DNA from: Geodermatophilus aquaeductus
Lineage (GTDB): Bacteria > Actinomycetota > Actinomycetes > Mycobacteriales > Geodermatophilaceae
Direction: 5' to 3'
Assembly (NCBI RefSeq): GCF_900182545.1
Contig: NZ_FXTJ01000014.1
Location: forward strand, 1-64,000
DNA: 64,000 nt
Made by a program: the position numbers and the translations under genes. This document shows, in pieces, positions 25,758-36,898 of the stretch. Within the stretch, counting starts at the first letter, position 1. Every line of letters starts with the position of its first letter. The notes under the pieces were generated by a model. The model saw only the letters and a list, made by a program, of their open reading frames with translations, had not been told where the DNA came from and searched no databases.

Positions 25758-27350
25758 TCAGAACTCGCCGCGGCGGCGGAGGCGCAGGGGGCGGCCGTCG
25801 GGGTCGTCGACGAGCCGGTACAGCGGCGTCGCCCAGAGACGGGTGGTCAGGGACAGCTGCTCGGGCCGGTGGTGCCGCAGCCGGCCGCGGGGGCGGGGGC
25901 CGCGGCGGCCGCCGGCGTGCCAGGCGTCGAGCTCGTCGGCCTGGGCCTCCAGCGTCGTGACGAAAGCCGCGGGGTCGAGCAGGTCGGCGTCCTCGCTGCC
26001 GTCGGCGGCGCGGTCGGTGTGCTCGCGGGCCAGGACCAGCCGCAGGTCCCGGGCGAAGGTGCGCGCGCCGTCGCCGGTGCCGGCGGGGTCGCGCGGCTCG
26101 CGCGGGTCGAGGGTGGTGTCGAGGACGGCGCTGGAGAGCTCGCTGTCGTGCGTCCACGAGCGGCGGTTGAAGTTGTCGCTGCCCACGCTGGCCCACACGT
26201 CGTCGACCACGCACACCTTGGCGTGCACGTAGACCGGCGTCCCCTCGTGGTTCTCGATGTCGAACACGTGCACCCGGTCACGGCCGGCCTTGCGGCACAA
26301 CTCCAGCGCCTGCCAGCGGCCCACGTACTGCGGGGTCTTCCCGATGGCGCCGTCCTGGTCGGGGACACGGGGGACGACGACGACCAGGTGCAGGTCCGGG
26401 TGCTCCCGCAGCGCGTCGGCGAACAGCTGCGCGACCTCGGAGGACCACATGTACTGGTCCTCGAGGTAGATCAGCCGGCGGGCCCGGCGGATCGCCTTGG
26501 AGTAGCCGCGGGCCACCGAGCGCTCGCCATCGGGGGCGAACCGGTACCCCCGCCGCAGCGCCGGGTAGGTGCGCAGGTTCTGCACCAGGTGCGGTCCCAT
26601 GTGCGGCGGAGGAGGCAGCTGGGGCTCCAGCCGGTCGGCGAACATCCGGCTCTTGCTCAGCCGGTCGATGACGTGGGCGATGGGGTTGCCCTCGTCGGGG
26701 TCCATCGGGTCGTCCCAGCGCTCCCGGAACACCGTGTCCAGCGCCGCGACCGCCGGCCCGCGGATCATCAGCTGCACGTCGTGCCACGGCGGCGTCGGGC
26801 CGTAGGCCGCCGCCATCGGCAGCGACTGCGGGTCGCCACGGTGCTCGGCGTCGTCGCGACGGCTGTGGCACAGGTCGATGCCGCCCACGAACGCGGCGTC
26901 CTTCGTGGGGTCCTGGTCGTGCCGGCAGACGACGAGTTTCTGGTGGTGGCTGCCGCCGCGGCGCACGCGCTGGTCGAGCACCACCAGCCCGCCGCCGTCC
27001 TCGACCTCGCGGTCCAGCGCCCGGTTCTCGCGGGCGCTGAACGACAGCCAGTCGACGTGCGAGCGCCACACCAGCCCGCGCACCGTCACGCCGCGCTGCA
27101 CCGCCTCGGTGAACAACTGCGCGACGGTCGGCCCGCCGGGGCGCAGCTCCTCGTCGGGATCGCCGCGCCAGTCGGTGAAGAAGAGGTGGTCGTCCTCGTC
27201 GAGCGCCTCGACGCAGTCGACCAGCCGGTCGAAGTACTCCGAGCCGTGCACGAGGGGCACCGCGAGGTTGCCCTCGGTCCAGGCGGGCAGGTCGGTGGCC
27301 GCGTTGCCCCGTTCCTCGGCGCTGAGCAGCCAGTCCTCGGGAGCGGTCAC
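25758..27350 (-). CDS. Phospholipase D family protein
   Basis: 530 residues with two HKD half-sites: HHQKLVVC (about 170) and VHAKVCVVDDVWASVGSDNFNRRSW (about 400), the latter including the following SDN.N.R typical of the superfamily. The length and the FTDWRGDPDE segment resemble plant/actinobacterial PLD-like enzymes rather than cardiolipin synthases, which have N-terminal membrane helices; none is seen here and no signal peptide either. A phosphodiesterase or transphosphatidylase acting on phospholipids is likely. GTG at 27350 is the first plausible start after the intergenic region; longer frames run into the divergent ask promoter. Followed by the tandem hairpins at 25601-25703. Confidence 0.85.
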   Translation of the reverse strand: MTAPEDWLLSAEERGNAATDLPAWTEGNLAVPLVHGSEYFDRLVDCVEALDEDDHLFFTDWRGDPDEELRPGGPTVAQLFTEAVQRGVTVRGLVWRSHVDWLSFSARENRALDREVEDGGGLVVLDQRVRRGGSHHQKLVVCRHDQDPTKDAAFVGGIDLCHSRRDDAEHRGDPQSLPMAAAYGPTPPWHDVQLMIRGPAVAALDTVFRERWDDPMDPDEGNPIAHVIDRLSKSRMFADRLEPQLPPPPHMGPHLVQNLRTYPALRRGYRFAPDGERSVARGYSKAIRRARRLIYLEDQYMWSSEVAQLFADALREHPDLHLVVVVPRVPDQDGAIGKTPQYVGRWQALELCRKAGRDRVHVFDIENHEGTPVYVHAKVCVVDDVWASVGSDNFNRRSWTHDSELSSAVLDTTLDPREPRDPAGTGDGARTFARDLRLVLAREHTDRAADGSEDADLLDPAAFVTTLEAQADELDAWHAGGRRGPRPRGRLRHHRPEQLSLTTRLWATPLYRLVDDPDGRPLRLRRRGEF

Positions 27351-27430
27351 GCGGTGATCACATCGTGCGCCGGGGAGGGGCGCAATGGGACGGCGCCGGA
27401 CTGGATCCCGGGATCGGGTGCGGGCATCGG

Positions 27431-27436
27431 TAGCCT
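27431..27436 (+). promoter_or_regulatory. -10 hexamer of the leaderless ask transcript
   Basis: TAGCCT, 8 nt before the GTG of ask; no Shine-Dalgarno sequence lies between. Same layout as several other genes in the window. Confidence 0.55.
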
Positions 27437-27444
27437 GTGGACCC

Positions 27445-29759
<2,315 letters not shown>

Positions 29760-29764
29760 GCGGG

Positions 29765-31024
29765 GTGGCGCCCGTCGGCCGGCGGGTCGCCGCGCAGACC
29801 GCCGCGGTCCTCGCCCTGGTGGCGCTGGCCGCGCTGGTCTCGGTCGTGGTGCCGAACGACCCCTGGCACAACTGGTTCGACCTGCGGGTCTACGACGGCG
29901 CGGCCGAGTGGTGGCGCTCGGGCCGGCCGCTGTACGACTACACGTACGGCCGCACGCAGTACGGCTTCACCTACCCGCCGTTCGCCGCGCTGCTCATGCT
30001 GCCGATGACGCTGCTGCCGATCGAGGCGGTCGCGGCCGTGCACGCCACGGTCAACCTCCTCGTCCTCGCCGGCGTCACCTGGTGGCTGGTCGCCCCGCTG
30101 GCCCGCCGGCACGGGTGGCCGGCCGGGTTCAGCGTGGCCGCCGCGGTCCCGGTGCTGTTCGTCCTCGAGCCGGTGCGGGAGACCATCGGCTTCGGCCAGG
30201 TCAACCTGGTGCTGCTGGCGCTGGTGCTGGCCGACGTCGCCGCGCTGCGCCGCGGTTCGCGGTGGGCCGGCGTCGGCATCGGGCTGGCCGCGGCGCTGAA
30301 GATCACGCCCGGCCTGTTCGTGGTGTACCTGCTGCTGACGCGGCGCTGGCGCGCAGCGGCGGTGGCGGCCGTCACCGGGGCCGTCGCGACCGGCCTGGCG
30401 TTCGCGGTCGCGCCGGACACCTCGTGGCGCTTCTTCACCGCCACGCTGTGGCAGACCGACCGGGTCGGCCGGCTGGACAAGACCTCCAACCAGTCGCTGC
30501 TGGGCGGGCTGGCGCGGCTCACCGACCCGGAGCAGCCGCCGCGGCTGGTGTGGCTGGTCCTCGCCGTCGCCGCCCTCGCGCTGGTGCTCACCCGCGCGGT
30601 GCGCGCCGCCCGGGCCGGCGACGACCTGGCCGGTGTCGCGCTCACCGGGCTGGCCGCCTGCCTGGTCAGCCCGATCGCCTGGTCGCACCACCTGGTCTGG
30701 CTGGTGCCGGCGCTGGTCGTCCTCGTCGACGTGGCCGCGGGGAGCCCGGCGGCACCGGGGACGCCGTCCTGGGCACGGTCCCGCCGGTCCGCCGGGGCGC
30801 TGGCCGCCGTCGCCGCGCTGGTCCTGGCGTCGTCGTCGATCTGGTTCGCCGAGGCCGACCCCGGCCACCACCACGACCTCGGCGTCCCGGGGCTCGTGGT
30901 CGAGGACCTCTACCTGCTGGTCGTCCTGGTGGTGGCCGCCGTCCTCCCGGCGCGCGTCACGGCCGGACGTGCCGCAGCGCGAACGACAGCGCCGTCTCCA
31001 CCTGCCGGATCGTCTCCTCGATGA
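29765..31024 (+). CDS. GT87-family polyprenol-phosphate mannosyltransferase-like membrane protein
   Basis: 419 residues with about 10-11 membrane segments. The first extracytoplasmic loop, DLRVYDGAAEWWRSGRPLYDYTYGRTQYGFTYPPFAALLMLP, has the acidic residue and YPPF pattern of GT-C enzymes in the GT87 (DUF2029) family, which use polyprenyl-phosphate mannose to build PIMs, lipomannan and arabinogalactan-related glycans in actinobacteria. Acceptor unknown. GTG start. The last 68 nt overlap the 3' end of the convergent S9 peptidase gene, so the low-complexity tail (TAGRAAARTTAPSPP) may be non-essential. Confidence 0.85.
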   Translation: MAPVGRRVAAQTAAVLALVALAALVSVVVPNDPWHNWFDLRVYDGAAEWWRSGRPLYDYTYGRTQYGFTYPPFAALLMLPMTLLPIEAVAAVHATVNLLVLAGVTWWLVAPLARRHGWPAGFSVAAAVPVLFVLEPVRETIGFGQVNLVLLALVLADVAALRRGSRWAGVGIGLAAALKITPGLFVVYLLLTRRWRAAAVAAVTGAVATGLAFAVAPDTSWRFFTATLWQTDRVGRLDKTSNQSLLGGLARLTDPEQPPRLVWLVLAVAALALVLTRAVRAARAGDDLAGVALTGLAACLVSPIAWSHHLVWLVPALVVLVDVAAGSPAAPGTPSWARSRRSAGALAAVAALVLASSSIWFAEADPGHHHDLGVPGLVVEDLYLLVVLVVAAVLPARVTAGRAAARTTAPSPPAGSSPR

Positions 31025-32738
31025 CCAGCGAGCCGTGGCCGGCGTCGAAGCGGTACACCTCGTGCTGCTTGCCCAGCCGCTCGAGCTCGCCGAGGTAGTT
31101 CTCGATCTGGCGGATCGGGCAGCGCGGGTCGTTGGCCCCGGCGACGACGAGCACCGGCGCGCGCACCTGCTCGACGTAGGTGATCGGCGAGGACCGCACG
31201 TAGCGCTCGCGCACCTCGTCGGGGGAGCCGCCGAACAGCGCCCGGTCGTAGGCCCGCAGGCCCTCCATCTCGTCCTCGTAGGCGGCCAGGTAGTCGGCCA
31301 CGGGGACCTCGGCGATGCCCGCCGCCCACCGCTCGGGCTGGGTGCCCAGGCCCAGCAGGGTGAGGAAGCCGCCCCACGAGCCGCCGGTGATCAGCGCCCG
31401 CGCCGGGTCGAGGAAGCCCTCGGCGACCAGTGCGTCGTAGACGGCGGCGACGTCCTCGAGCTCGGTGGGGCCAGGGCGGCCGGTCAGCGCGTCGCGCCAG
31501 GCGCTGCCGTAGCCGGTGGAGCCGCGGTAGTTGACGTGCACGACCGCGTAGCCTGCGTCGACGTAGGCGGCCCGGCGGGCACGGTAGGAGTCGTCGTCGG
31601 CCGACTCGGGGCCGCCGTGCACCAGGAACGCCGTCGCGTACGGCGCCTCCCCGGCCGGCCGCACCACCAGGGCGTGCACGTCCCCGCCGGGGCCGGGCAC
31701 CCAGCGGTCCTCGACCGGGTGGGCCGCCGGGGGCTCCTCGCCCGGCGCGGCCAGCACCACGGGGCCGTCGGCGCGGCGGATCACCGGCGGGAGCGCCGAG
31801 GAGGACCAGGCCAGCTCCACGGTGCCGTCCGGGCGGGCGGTGGCGCCGCGGACGACGCCGGGCGGGGTGTCCAGCCGCTCCAGCGCCCCGCCGGCGAGGT
31901 CGTAGCGGTACAGCTCGCTGCGGGCGGCGTGGTCGTGCCCGACCAGCAGCGCCGACCCGTCGGGGTACCAGCCGGCGGTCACGTCGCCGGGCAGGTCGAG
32001 CACGATCTCGACCTCGCTGTCGGCCGCGACGTCCCAGACCAGCAGCTCCTCGCGGCCGCGCCGCTCGTGGCCGACCAGCAGCCGCCGGTCGCCGGGGAGG
32101 GGCGCGAACTCCAGCGCGTGCAGGCCGCGTCCCTCGCCGTCCCACTTCTCGGCGACGACGGCGTCGTCGGACGTCCGCAGCACGCGCAGCGCCGGGTAGC
32201 GCGGGTCGCCGTGCTCGGAGTGCGAGATGACCAGCAGCTCGTCGTCGAGGGTGAGCGCGTCGACCGAGGCGGGGTCCTCGTGCCGGTAGACCACCCGCGG
32301 CGTCCCGCCGGCCGGGGCCAACCACAGCTCGCTGCCGTCGTCGGTGGACCGGCCGATCGCGACCACCGAGTCGCCGATCTCCAGGCCTGCCGGGTAGGCG
32401 GGGCCGACCTCGGGGACGGCGACCCGGTCCTCGCCGCCGGCGAAGGGCTGCACCATCCAGACGCCGAACTCGTCGCCGTCGGTGTCGGCGAACCACCAGA
32501 CGGTCTCGCCGTCGGGGGACAGCGTGCCGATCAGCGTGCCGTTGGGCCGGTCGGTGGCCTGGCGGTGCGCGTCGGTGGTGCGGTCCCACGCGTACTGCTC
32601 GACGACGCCGCTGACGTCGGAGGCGTACAGGCAGCGCTGCGGCGCCCGCAGCGCCCAGTCGGGCAGGCTGACGCGGGGCGCGCGGAAGCGCGCCTGCCAG
32701 CGGGTGGTGACCTCCGGGGACAGGACGGGCGCGCTCAC
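30957..32738 (-). CDS. S9 family peptidase (prolyl oligopeptidase-like)
   Basis: 593 residues. The N-terminal half (about 1-340) is a seven-bladed beta-propeller-type region (repeated DGSAL/DGETVWW-like strands). The C-terminal alpha/beta-hydrolase has the nucleophile elbow GGSWGGF (S454), the acid in VVAGANDPRCP and the His in FDAGHGSL. It has no signal peptide, so it is cytoplasmic; such enzymes are acylaminoacyl- or dipeptidyl-peptidases of broad specificity. GTG start. The neighbouring CNNM gene ends 5 nt upstream, so the two may be cotranscribed. The 3' end overlaps the convergent GT87 gene. Confidence 0.9.
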   Translation of the reverse strand: MSAPVLSPEVTTRWQARFRAPRVSLPDWALRAPQRCLYASDVSGVVEQYAWDRTTDAHRQATDRPNGTLIGTLSPDGETVWWFADTDGDEFGVWMVQPFAGGEDRVAVPEVGPAYPAGLEIGDSVVAIGRSTDDGSELWLAPAGGTPRVVYRHEDPASVDALTLDDELLVISHSEHGDPRYPALRVLRTSDDAVVAEKWDGEGRGLHALEFAPLPGDRRLLVGHERRGREELLVWDVAADSEVEIVLDLPGDVTAGWYPDGSALLVGHDHAARSELYRYDLAGGALERLDTPPGVVRGATARPDGTVELAWSSSALPPVIRRADGPVVLAAPGEEPPAAHPVEDRWVPGPGGDVHALVVRPAGEAPYATAFLVHGGPESADDDSYRARRAAYVDAGYAVVHVNYRGSTGYGSAWRDALTGRPGPTELEDVAAVYDALVAEGFLDPARALITGGSWGGFLTLLGLGTQPERWAAGIAEVPVADYLAAYEDEMEGLRAYDRALFGGSPDEVRERYVRSSPITYVEQVRAPVLVVAGANDPRCPIRQIENYLGELERLGKQHEVYRFDAGHGSLVIEETIRQVETALSFALRHVRP

Positions 32739-32742
32739 CCGG

Positions 32743-33864
32743 TCATCTTCCCCCGGCGCCCGCGCCGGCCGGTCGGCCGCCCCGGCCGCGGGCGGCCCGG
32801 TCGGCGATGACCCGGGCCTGCTCGGCCGCGGCGTCGCGGACGTCGCCGATGAGCAGCTCCAGCACGTCCTCCAGCGCCACCAGGCCCACGGTCCGCCGCT
32901 CCCCGCCGGAGGCGTCGACGACGCCGCCGAGGTGGGCGCCCTGCGCGCGCATCTCGGACAGCACCTCGGGCAGCCCCGTGCCGGGCGCGATGGGCACCAG
33001 CCGGTTGACCAGGTCCTCCGGGATCGGCCGGTCGCGGCCGGCGGCCTCGATCCCGAGGACGTCCTTGACGTGCACGAAGCCGACCAGCGACCCGTCGTCG
33101 GCCTGCACCGGGTAGCGGCTGAAGCCGTGCTCGGCGACGACGGCCTCCAGCTGCCGCGGCGTGGTCGAGCGCGGCACCGTGACGACGGTGTCCATCGGCA
33201 GCAGCACGTCCTCGACGGCGTGCTGCTCGAAGGTCAGGGCGCCGGCGGCCAGTTCGCTGACCTCGCTGCCCAGCAGCCCCTCGCGGCGCGACTGCGTGAT
33301 CATCGACCGGATCTCGGTCTCGTCGAAGCTGGCGGCGACCTCGTCGGTGGGCGTGGCGCCGAACAGCCGCACGAAGACGTTGGCCGTGGTGTTGAAGAAC
33401 CAGATCACCGGCCTGAGCAGCCGGGTGAAGGCGGCCAGTGGCGGACCGAGGGCGATCGCGGCGCGGTCGGGGCCGGCGATGGTGATGTTCTTCGGCACCA
33501 TCTCGCCGAGCACCATGTGCAGCACGGTCACGATCGACAGCGCGATGACCAGGGCGATCGGGTGCAGCAGCGCGTCCGGGACGCCGAGCGCGTGCAGCGG
33601 GGCCTCGATGAGGTGGGCCACCGCCGGCTCGCCCACGGCGCCCAGGCCCAGCGAGCACAGCGTGATGCCCAGCTGCGCGCCGGCCATCATCTGCGACACG
33701 TTGCGCATCGCCGCCAGCGTCCTCGCCGCGCGCACCGAGCCGGCGTCGGCCCGCGGCTCGATCTGGTCCACCCGCGCGGACACGAGGGCGAACTCGGCCG
33801 CCACGAAGAACGCGTTGCCCAGGAGCAGCGCGATGAGGATCAGCAGGCTGACGACGTCGCTCAT
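32743..33864 (-). CDS. CNNM/CorC-type transporter, short paralogue
   Basis: 373 residues. The CNNM (DUF21) membrane domain spans about 1-190 (LGNAFFVAAEFALVSARVDQIE; GAQLGITLCSLGLGAVGEPAVAHLIE; LGEMVPKNITIAGPDRAA), followed by a pair of CBS domains (about 205-340, VLLPMDTVVTVPRSTT; SRYPVQADDGSLVGFVHVKDVL). The C-terminal CorC_HlyC domain is missing, unlike the upstream paralogue. These proteins export Mg2+ or related cations. It begins with an ATGA overlap with the longer paralogue, so the two are a coupled pair and may form a heterodimer. Confidence 0.9.
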   Translation of the reverse strand: MSDVVSLLILIALLLGNAFFVAAEFALVSARVDQIEPRADAGSVRAARTLAAMRNVSQMMAGAQLGITLCSLGLGAVGEPAVAHLIEAPLHALGVPDALLHPIALVIALSIVTVLHMVLGEMVPKNITIAGPDRAAIALGPPLAAFTRLLRPVIWFFNTTANVFVRLFGATPTDEVAASFDETEIRSMITQSRREGLLGSEVSELAAGALTFEQHAVEDVLLPMDTVVTVPRSTTPRQLEAVVAEHGFSRYPVQADDGSLVGFVHVKDVLGIEAAGRDRPIPEDLVNRLVPIAPGTGLPEVLSEMRAQGAHLGGVVDASGGERRTVGLVALEDVLELLIGDVRDAAAEQARVIADRAARGRGGRPAGAGAGGR

Positions 33865-35207
33865 GCCGCCGTCCGCTCCGCGCGCACCCGCGAGGCCGTG
33901 GCGCCCGGGGGCAGCACCACCGTCCGCTCGGCCTGCACCCGCGCGATCCGGCGGCCGTCGAGGGTCTCCACGGTCAGCCGCGCCCCGTCGAGCTCGACGG
34001 TGTCGCCGACGTCGGGCAGCTTCTGCAGCCGCTCGGCGAGGAAGCCGGCCAGCGTCTCGTAGCGGCCCTCGGGGACGACGATCCCGGTGCGGTCGAGCAC
34101 CTCGTCGGGGCGCAGCAGCCCGGAGAGCACCCACCGGACGTCGTCGACCCGGCGCGCGGTCCGCAGCGGCCGGTCGGTCTCGTCGGTGATCTCGCCGACC
34201 AGCTCCTCCACGATGTCCTCCAGCGTCACGACGCCGTGCGTGGCGCCCCACTCGTCGACCACCAGGGCGATCTGCAGGCCCTGCTCGCGCAGCAGGTCCA
34301 GCAGCCGCTCCAGCTTCAGCGACGACGGGACGGCGAGGACCGGGTCGGCGAGCTCACCGGCGGTGCGGCGGCCCCGCTCGGCCTCCGGGACGGCGACCGC
34401 GCGCTTGACGTGCACCACGCCGGTGACCTCGTCGAGGTCGGAGCCGTAGACCGGGAACCGCGAGTTGCCCGACTCGGTGGCCGCGGTGATGACGTCGGCG
34501 GCGGTGGCGCTGGCCCGCAGCGTCCACAGCCGGGTGCGCGGCGTCATGACGTCGGTGGCGTACTTGGCGCGCAGGCCCAGGGAGCGCTCGAGCAGGCGGG
34601 CGGCGACGGGGGAGAGGTCGCCCTCCTGGGCCGAGCGGCGGGCCACCGCGGCCAGCTCGTCGGCGCCGCGCGCGGAGTCGAGCTCCTCGCGCGGCTCGAA
34701 GCCCAGCCGGCGCACGATCGCGTTGGCCAGCCGCTGCAGGGAGTTGACGACGGGGCCGGAGACCGCGGTGAACGCCCGCATCCCCGGCGCGACCCAGCGG
34801 GCCACCCCGAGCGGGTTGGCGATCGCGAGGTTCTTGGGGCCGAGCTCGCCGAGCAGCATCTGCAGCGTCGTCGCCAGGGCCAGCGCCAGGCCGTAGGAGA
34901 CGCCCGTGGCCGCGGCCTGCGAGAGCCCCAGGGACTCCAGCGGGCCGTGCAGGAGCTGGCCGATCGCGGGCTCGGCGAGGTAGCCGACGACCAGGGTGGT
35001 CAGCGTGATGCCCAGCTGGGCGGCCGAGAGCTGGGTGGACAGCGACCGCAGCGCCGCCACGACCCCGCCGGCGCGCGTGTCACCGGCCCGCGCGGCCTCC
35101 TCGGCACGGCCGCGGTCGACGGTCGTGAGGGAGAACTCGGCCGCGACGAAGAAGCCGGTGAGTGCCGTGAGCACCACGGCGGCGAGGAGGAGCAGCCACT
35201 CGGTCAT
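33861..35207 (-). CDS. CNNM/CorC-type transporter, full-length paralogue
   Basis: 448 residues. DUF21/CNNM membrane domain about 1-200 (GFFVAAEFSLTTVDRGR; AAQLGITLTTLVVGYLAEPAIGQLL; LGELGPKNLAIANPLGVA), CBS pair about 215-340 (VMTPRTRLWTLRASAT; SRFPVYGSDLDEVTGVVHVKRAV; DEWGATHGVVTLEDIVEELVGEI), and a C-terminal CorC_HlyC domain about 355-440. Duplicate DUF21 genes side by side are common in actinobacteria. First gene of a probable three-gene unit with the short paralogue and the S9 peptidase. Confidence 0.92.
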   Translation of the reverse strand: MTEWLLLLAAVVLTALTGFFVAAEFSLTTVDRGRAEEAARAGDTRAGGVVAALRSLSTQLSAAQLGITLTTLVVGYLAEPAIGQLLHGPLESLGLSQAAATGVSYGLALALATTLQMLLGELGPKNLAIANPLGVARWVAPGMRAFTAVSGPVVNSLQRLANAIVRRLGFEPREELDSARGADELAAVARRSAQEGDLSPVAARLLERSLGLRAKYATDVMTPRTRLWTLRASATAADVITAATESGNSRFPVYGSDLDEVTGVVHVKRAVAVPEAERGRRTAGELADPVLAVPSSLKLERLLDLLREQGLQIALVVDEWGATHGVVTLEDIVEELVGEITDETDRPLRTARRVDDVRWVLSGLLRPDEVLDRTGIVVPEGRYETLAGFLAERLQKLPDVGDTVELDGARLTVETLDGRRIARVQAERTVVLPPGATASRVRAERTAA

Positions 35208-35260
35208 CAGGTCCCCGGTGCCCGCCGCGCGCTGATCCCAACCGGAAGGCGCCCGGAACG

Positions 35261-35292
35261 GCCGAGGGGCCGCCTTCCGGCGGCCCCTCGGC
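35261..35292 (-). terminator. terminator of tRNA-Pro
   Basis: Perfect 14-bp arms (GCCGAGGGGCCGCC and its complement) with a TTCC loop, 5 nt beyond the 3' end of the tRNA on the minus strand. Confidence 0.8.
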
Positions 35293-35297
35293 TGGAG

Positions 35298-35371
35298 TCG
35301 GGGTGACAGGATTTGAACCTGCGGCCTCGTCGTCCCGAACGACGCGCGCTACCAAGCTGCGCCACACCCCG
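35298..35371 (-). tRNA. tRNA-Pro (CGG anticodon)
   Basis: The minus strand folds into a standard cloverleaf: acceptor CGGGGTG/CACCCCG plus discriminator A, D arm GCGC-AGCTTGGTA-GCGC, anticodon stem CGTCG/CGACG with loop TTCGGGA (anticodon CGG), variable AGGCC, and T arm GCAGG-TTCAAAT-CCTGT. The loop is that of bacterial tRNA-Pro(CGG). The CCA end is not encoded. A strong hairpin follows at 35261-35292. Confidence 0.93.
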
Positions 35372-35431
35372 GCGTTCCTCGACCACTGTAGCCGAGCCGC
35401 GCGACCCGCCCGGCGGCGGGTCGGCCGCGCG

Positions 35432-36343
35432 TCAGGCCGGTCGCGCCGTCAGCGTGAGCAGTGTCGCCTCGGGCGGGCAGGCGAACCGGGCGGGCGCGTA
35501 GGGGCTGGTGCCCAGGCCCGCGGAGACGTGCAGCCAGGTGCCGTTCGGCCGCCCCGGCGCGGGCTCCGCCCACCGGTGCAGCCAGCGGACCCGGTCCCGG
35601 TCGATGCCGCAGTTGGTCACCAGCGCGCCGTAGAACGGCACCCGCAGCTGCCCGCCGTGGGTGTGCCCGCACAGCAGCAGGTCGTAGCCGTCGGCGGCGA
35701 AGCGGTCGAGCACCCGCGGCTCGGGGGAGTGGACGACGCCGATCCGCAGGTCCGCCGTCGGGTCGGCCGGGCCCTCGACGAGGTCGTAGCGGTCCCGCCG
35801 GATGTGCGGGTCGTCGCACCCGGCGAACACGATCCGGCGGCCGTCGACGGTCAGCTCACCGCGCGCGTTGGTGAGGTCCAGCCAGCCGCGGCCGGTCATC
35901 CCGTCGCGCAGGTCGTGCCATGGCAGGTCGATGCCGTGGATCCGCTTGTCCGGCTTGGTCAGGTAGCTGAGGGGGTTCTTCGGCCGCGGCGCGTAGTAGT
36001 CGTTGGAGGAGGTGACGAACGCGCCGGGCCGGTCGAGCAGCGGGTCCAGCGCCTGCAGCACGGTGGGGACGGCGTCCATCCCGGCCAGGTTGTCCCCGGT
36101 GTCGACGACGAGGTCGGGCTCGAGGCCGTCGAGGGCGGCCACCCAGTCCCGCTTGGAGCGCTGCCCGGCGGTCATGTGCAGGTCCGACAGGTGCAGGACC
36201 GTCAGCGGCGCCGAGCCGGGCGCGAGCACGGGCACGTCGAAGCGGCGCAGCGTCCAGCGGTTGCGCTCGACCAGGGACGCGTAGGCGACCGTGGAGGCGC
36301 CCGCCGCGACGGTGGCCGTGGGGAGGGCGGTGTACCAGCGCAC
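35432..36343 (-). CDS. Metallophosphoesterase (Rv3683-type)
   Basis: 303 residues. An N-terminal membrane anchor or signal (about 5-25) precedes a calcineurin-like domain with DLHM (metal site 1), GDNLAG, VTSSNDYY in place of the usual GNHD box, and GHTHGGQ near residue 220. Members of this group hydrolyse phosphodiesters such as UDP-sugars or membrane lipids; the substrate is unknown. GTG start with TAGGCT at 36351-36356, 7 nt upstream: leaderless. The position next to ponA2 is the same as in mycobacteria. Confidence 0.88.
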   Translation of the reverse strand: MRWYTALPTATVAAGASTVAYASLVERNRWTLRRFDVPVLAPGSAPLTVLHLSDLHMTAGQRSKRDWVAALDGLEPDLVVDTGDNLAGMDAVPTVLQALDPLLDRPGAFVTSSNDYYAPRPKNPLSYLTKPDKRIHGIDLPWHDLRDGMTGRGWLDLTNARGELTVDGRRIVFAGCDDPHIRRDRYDLVEGPADPTADLRIGVVHSPEPRVLDRFAADGYDLLLCGHTHGGQLRVPFYGALVTNCGIDRDRVRWLHRWAEPAPGRPNGTWLHVSAGLGTSPYAPARFACPPEATLLTLTARPA

Positions 36344-36412
36344 GGGCCGGAGCCTACGGGGGCGCCGGACGCCGACCGGTCCCCGCCGGGGACGTCGTGC
36401 CAGGCTGGGGGC

Positions 36413-36865
36413 GTGTCTGACCTCAAGGACCAGCTGCGCGCCGACCTGACCACCGCGATGAAGTCCCGCGACGAGCTGCGCACCGCCACGCTGCGGATGG
36501 TGCTCGCGGCGGTCAGCGCGGAGGAGGTCGCGGGCAAGGAGGCCCGGGAGCTGTCCGACGACGAGGTGCTCGGCGTGCTGCGCCGCGAGGCCAAGCGCCG
36601 CCGGGAGGCCGCCGAGGCGTTCGAGTCCGCCGGCCGCGCCGAGCAGTCCGCGCGCGAGCGGGCAGAGGGCGAGGTGGTCGCCGGCTACCTGCCCGCCCAG
36701 CTCGACGACGCCGACCTCGCCGCGATCGTCGCCGACGCGGTCACCCGCACCGGCGCGAGCGGGATGCGGGACATGGGGAAGGTGATGGGCGCGGCCAACG
36801 CCGTGGTCGCCGGCCGCGCCGAGGGCTCCCGGGTGGCCGCGGAGGTCCGCCGCCAGCTCGGCTGA
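36413..36865 (+). CDS. GatB/YqeY domain protein
   Basis: 150 residues; the YqeY domain alone: LKDQLRADLTTAMKSRDELRTATLRMVLAAV, then the basic RREAKRRREAAEAFESAGR helix and YLPAQLDDADLAAIV, GMRDMGKVMGAA. It is the tRNA-binding tail found on GatB/GlnRS, here as a free-standing protein; role uncertain. GTG start with CAGGCT 6 nt before it, again without an SD. It converges on ponA2 with a hairpin (36866-36890) between. Confidence 0.9.
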   Translation: MSDLKDQLRADLTTAMKSRDELRTATLRMVLAAVSAEEVAGKEARELSDDEVLGVLRREAKRRREAAEAFESAGRAEQSARERAEGEVVAGYLPAQLDDADLAAIVADAVTRTGASGMRDMGKVMGAANAVVAGRAEGSRVAAEVRRQLG

Positions 36866-36890
36866 GCGCTCCTCCGCGAGGGAGGGGCGC
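36866..36890. terminator. hairpin between yqeY and the PBP gene
   Basis: GCGCTCCTCC (36866-36875) pairs with GGAGGGGCGC (36881-36890) with one mismatch, between two convergent stop codons. Confidence 0.5.
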
Positions 36891-36898
36891 CCGACCGG

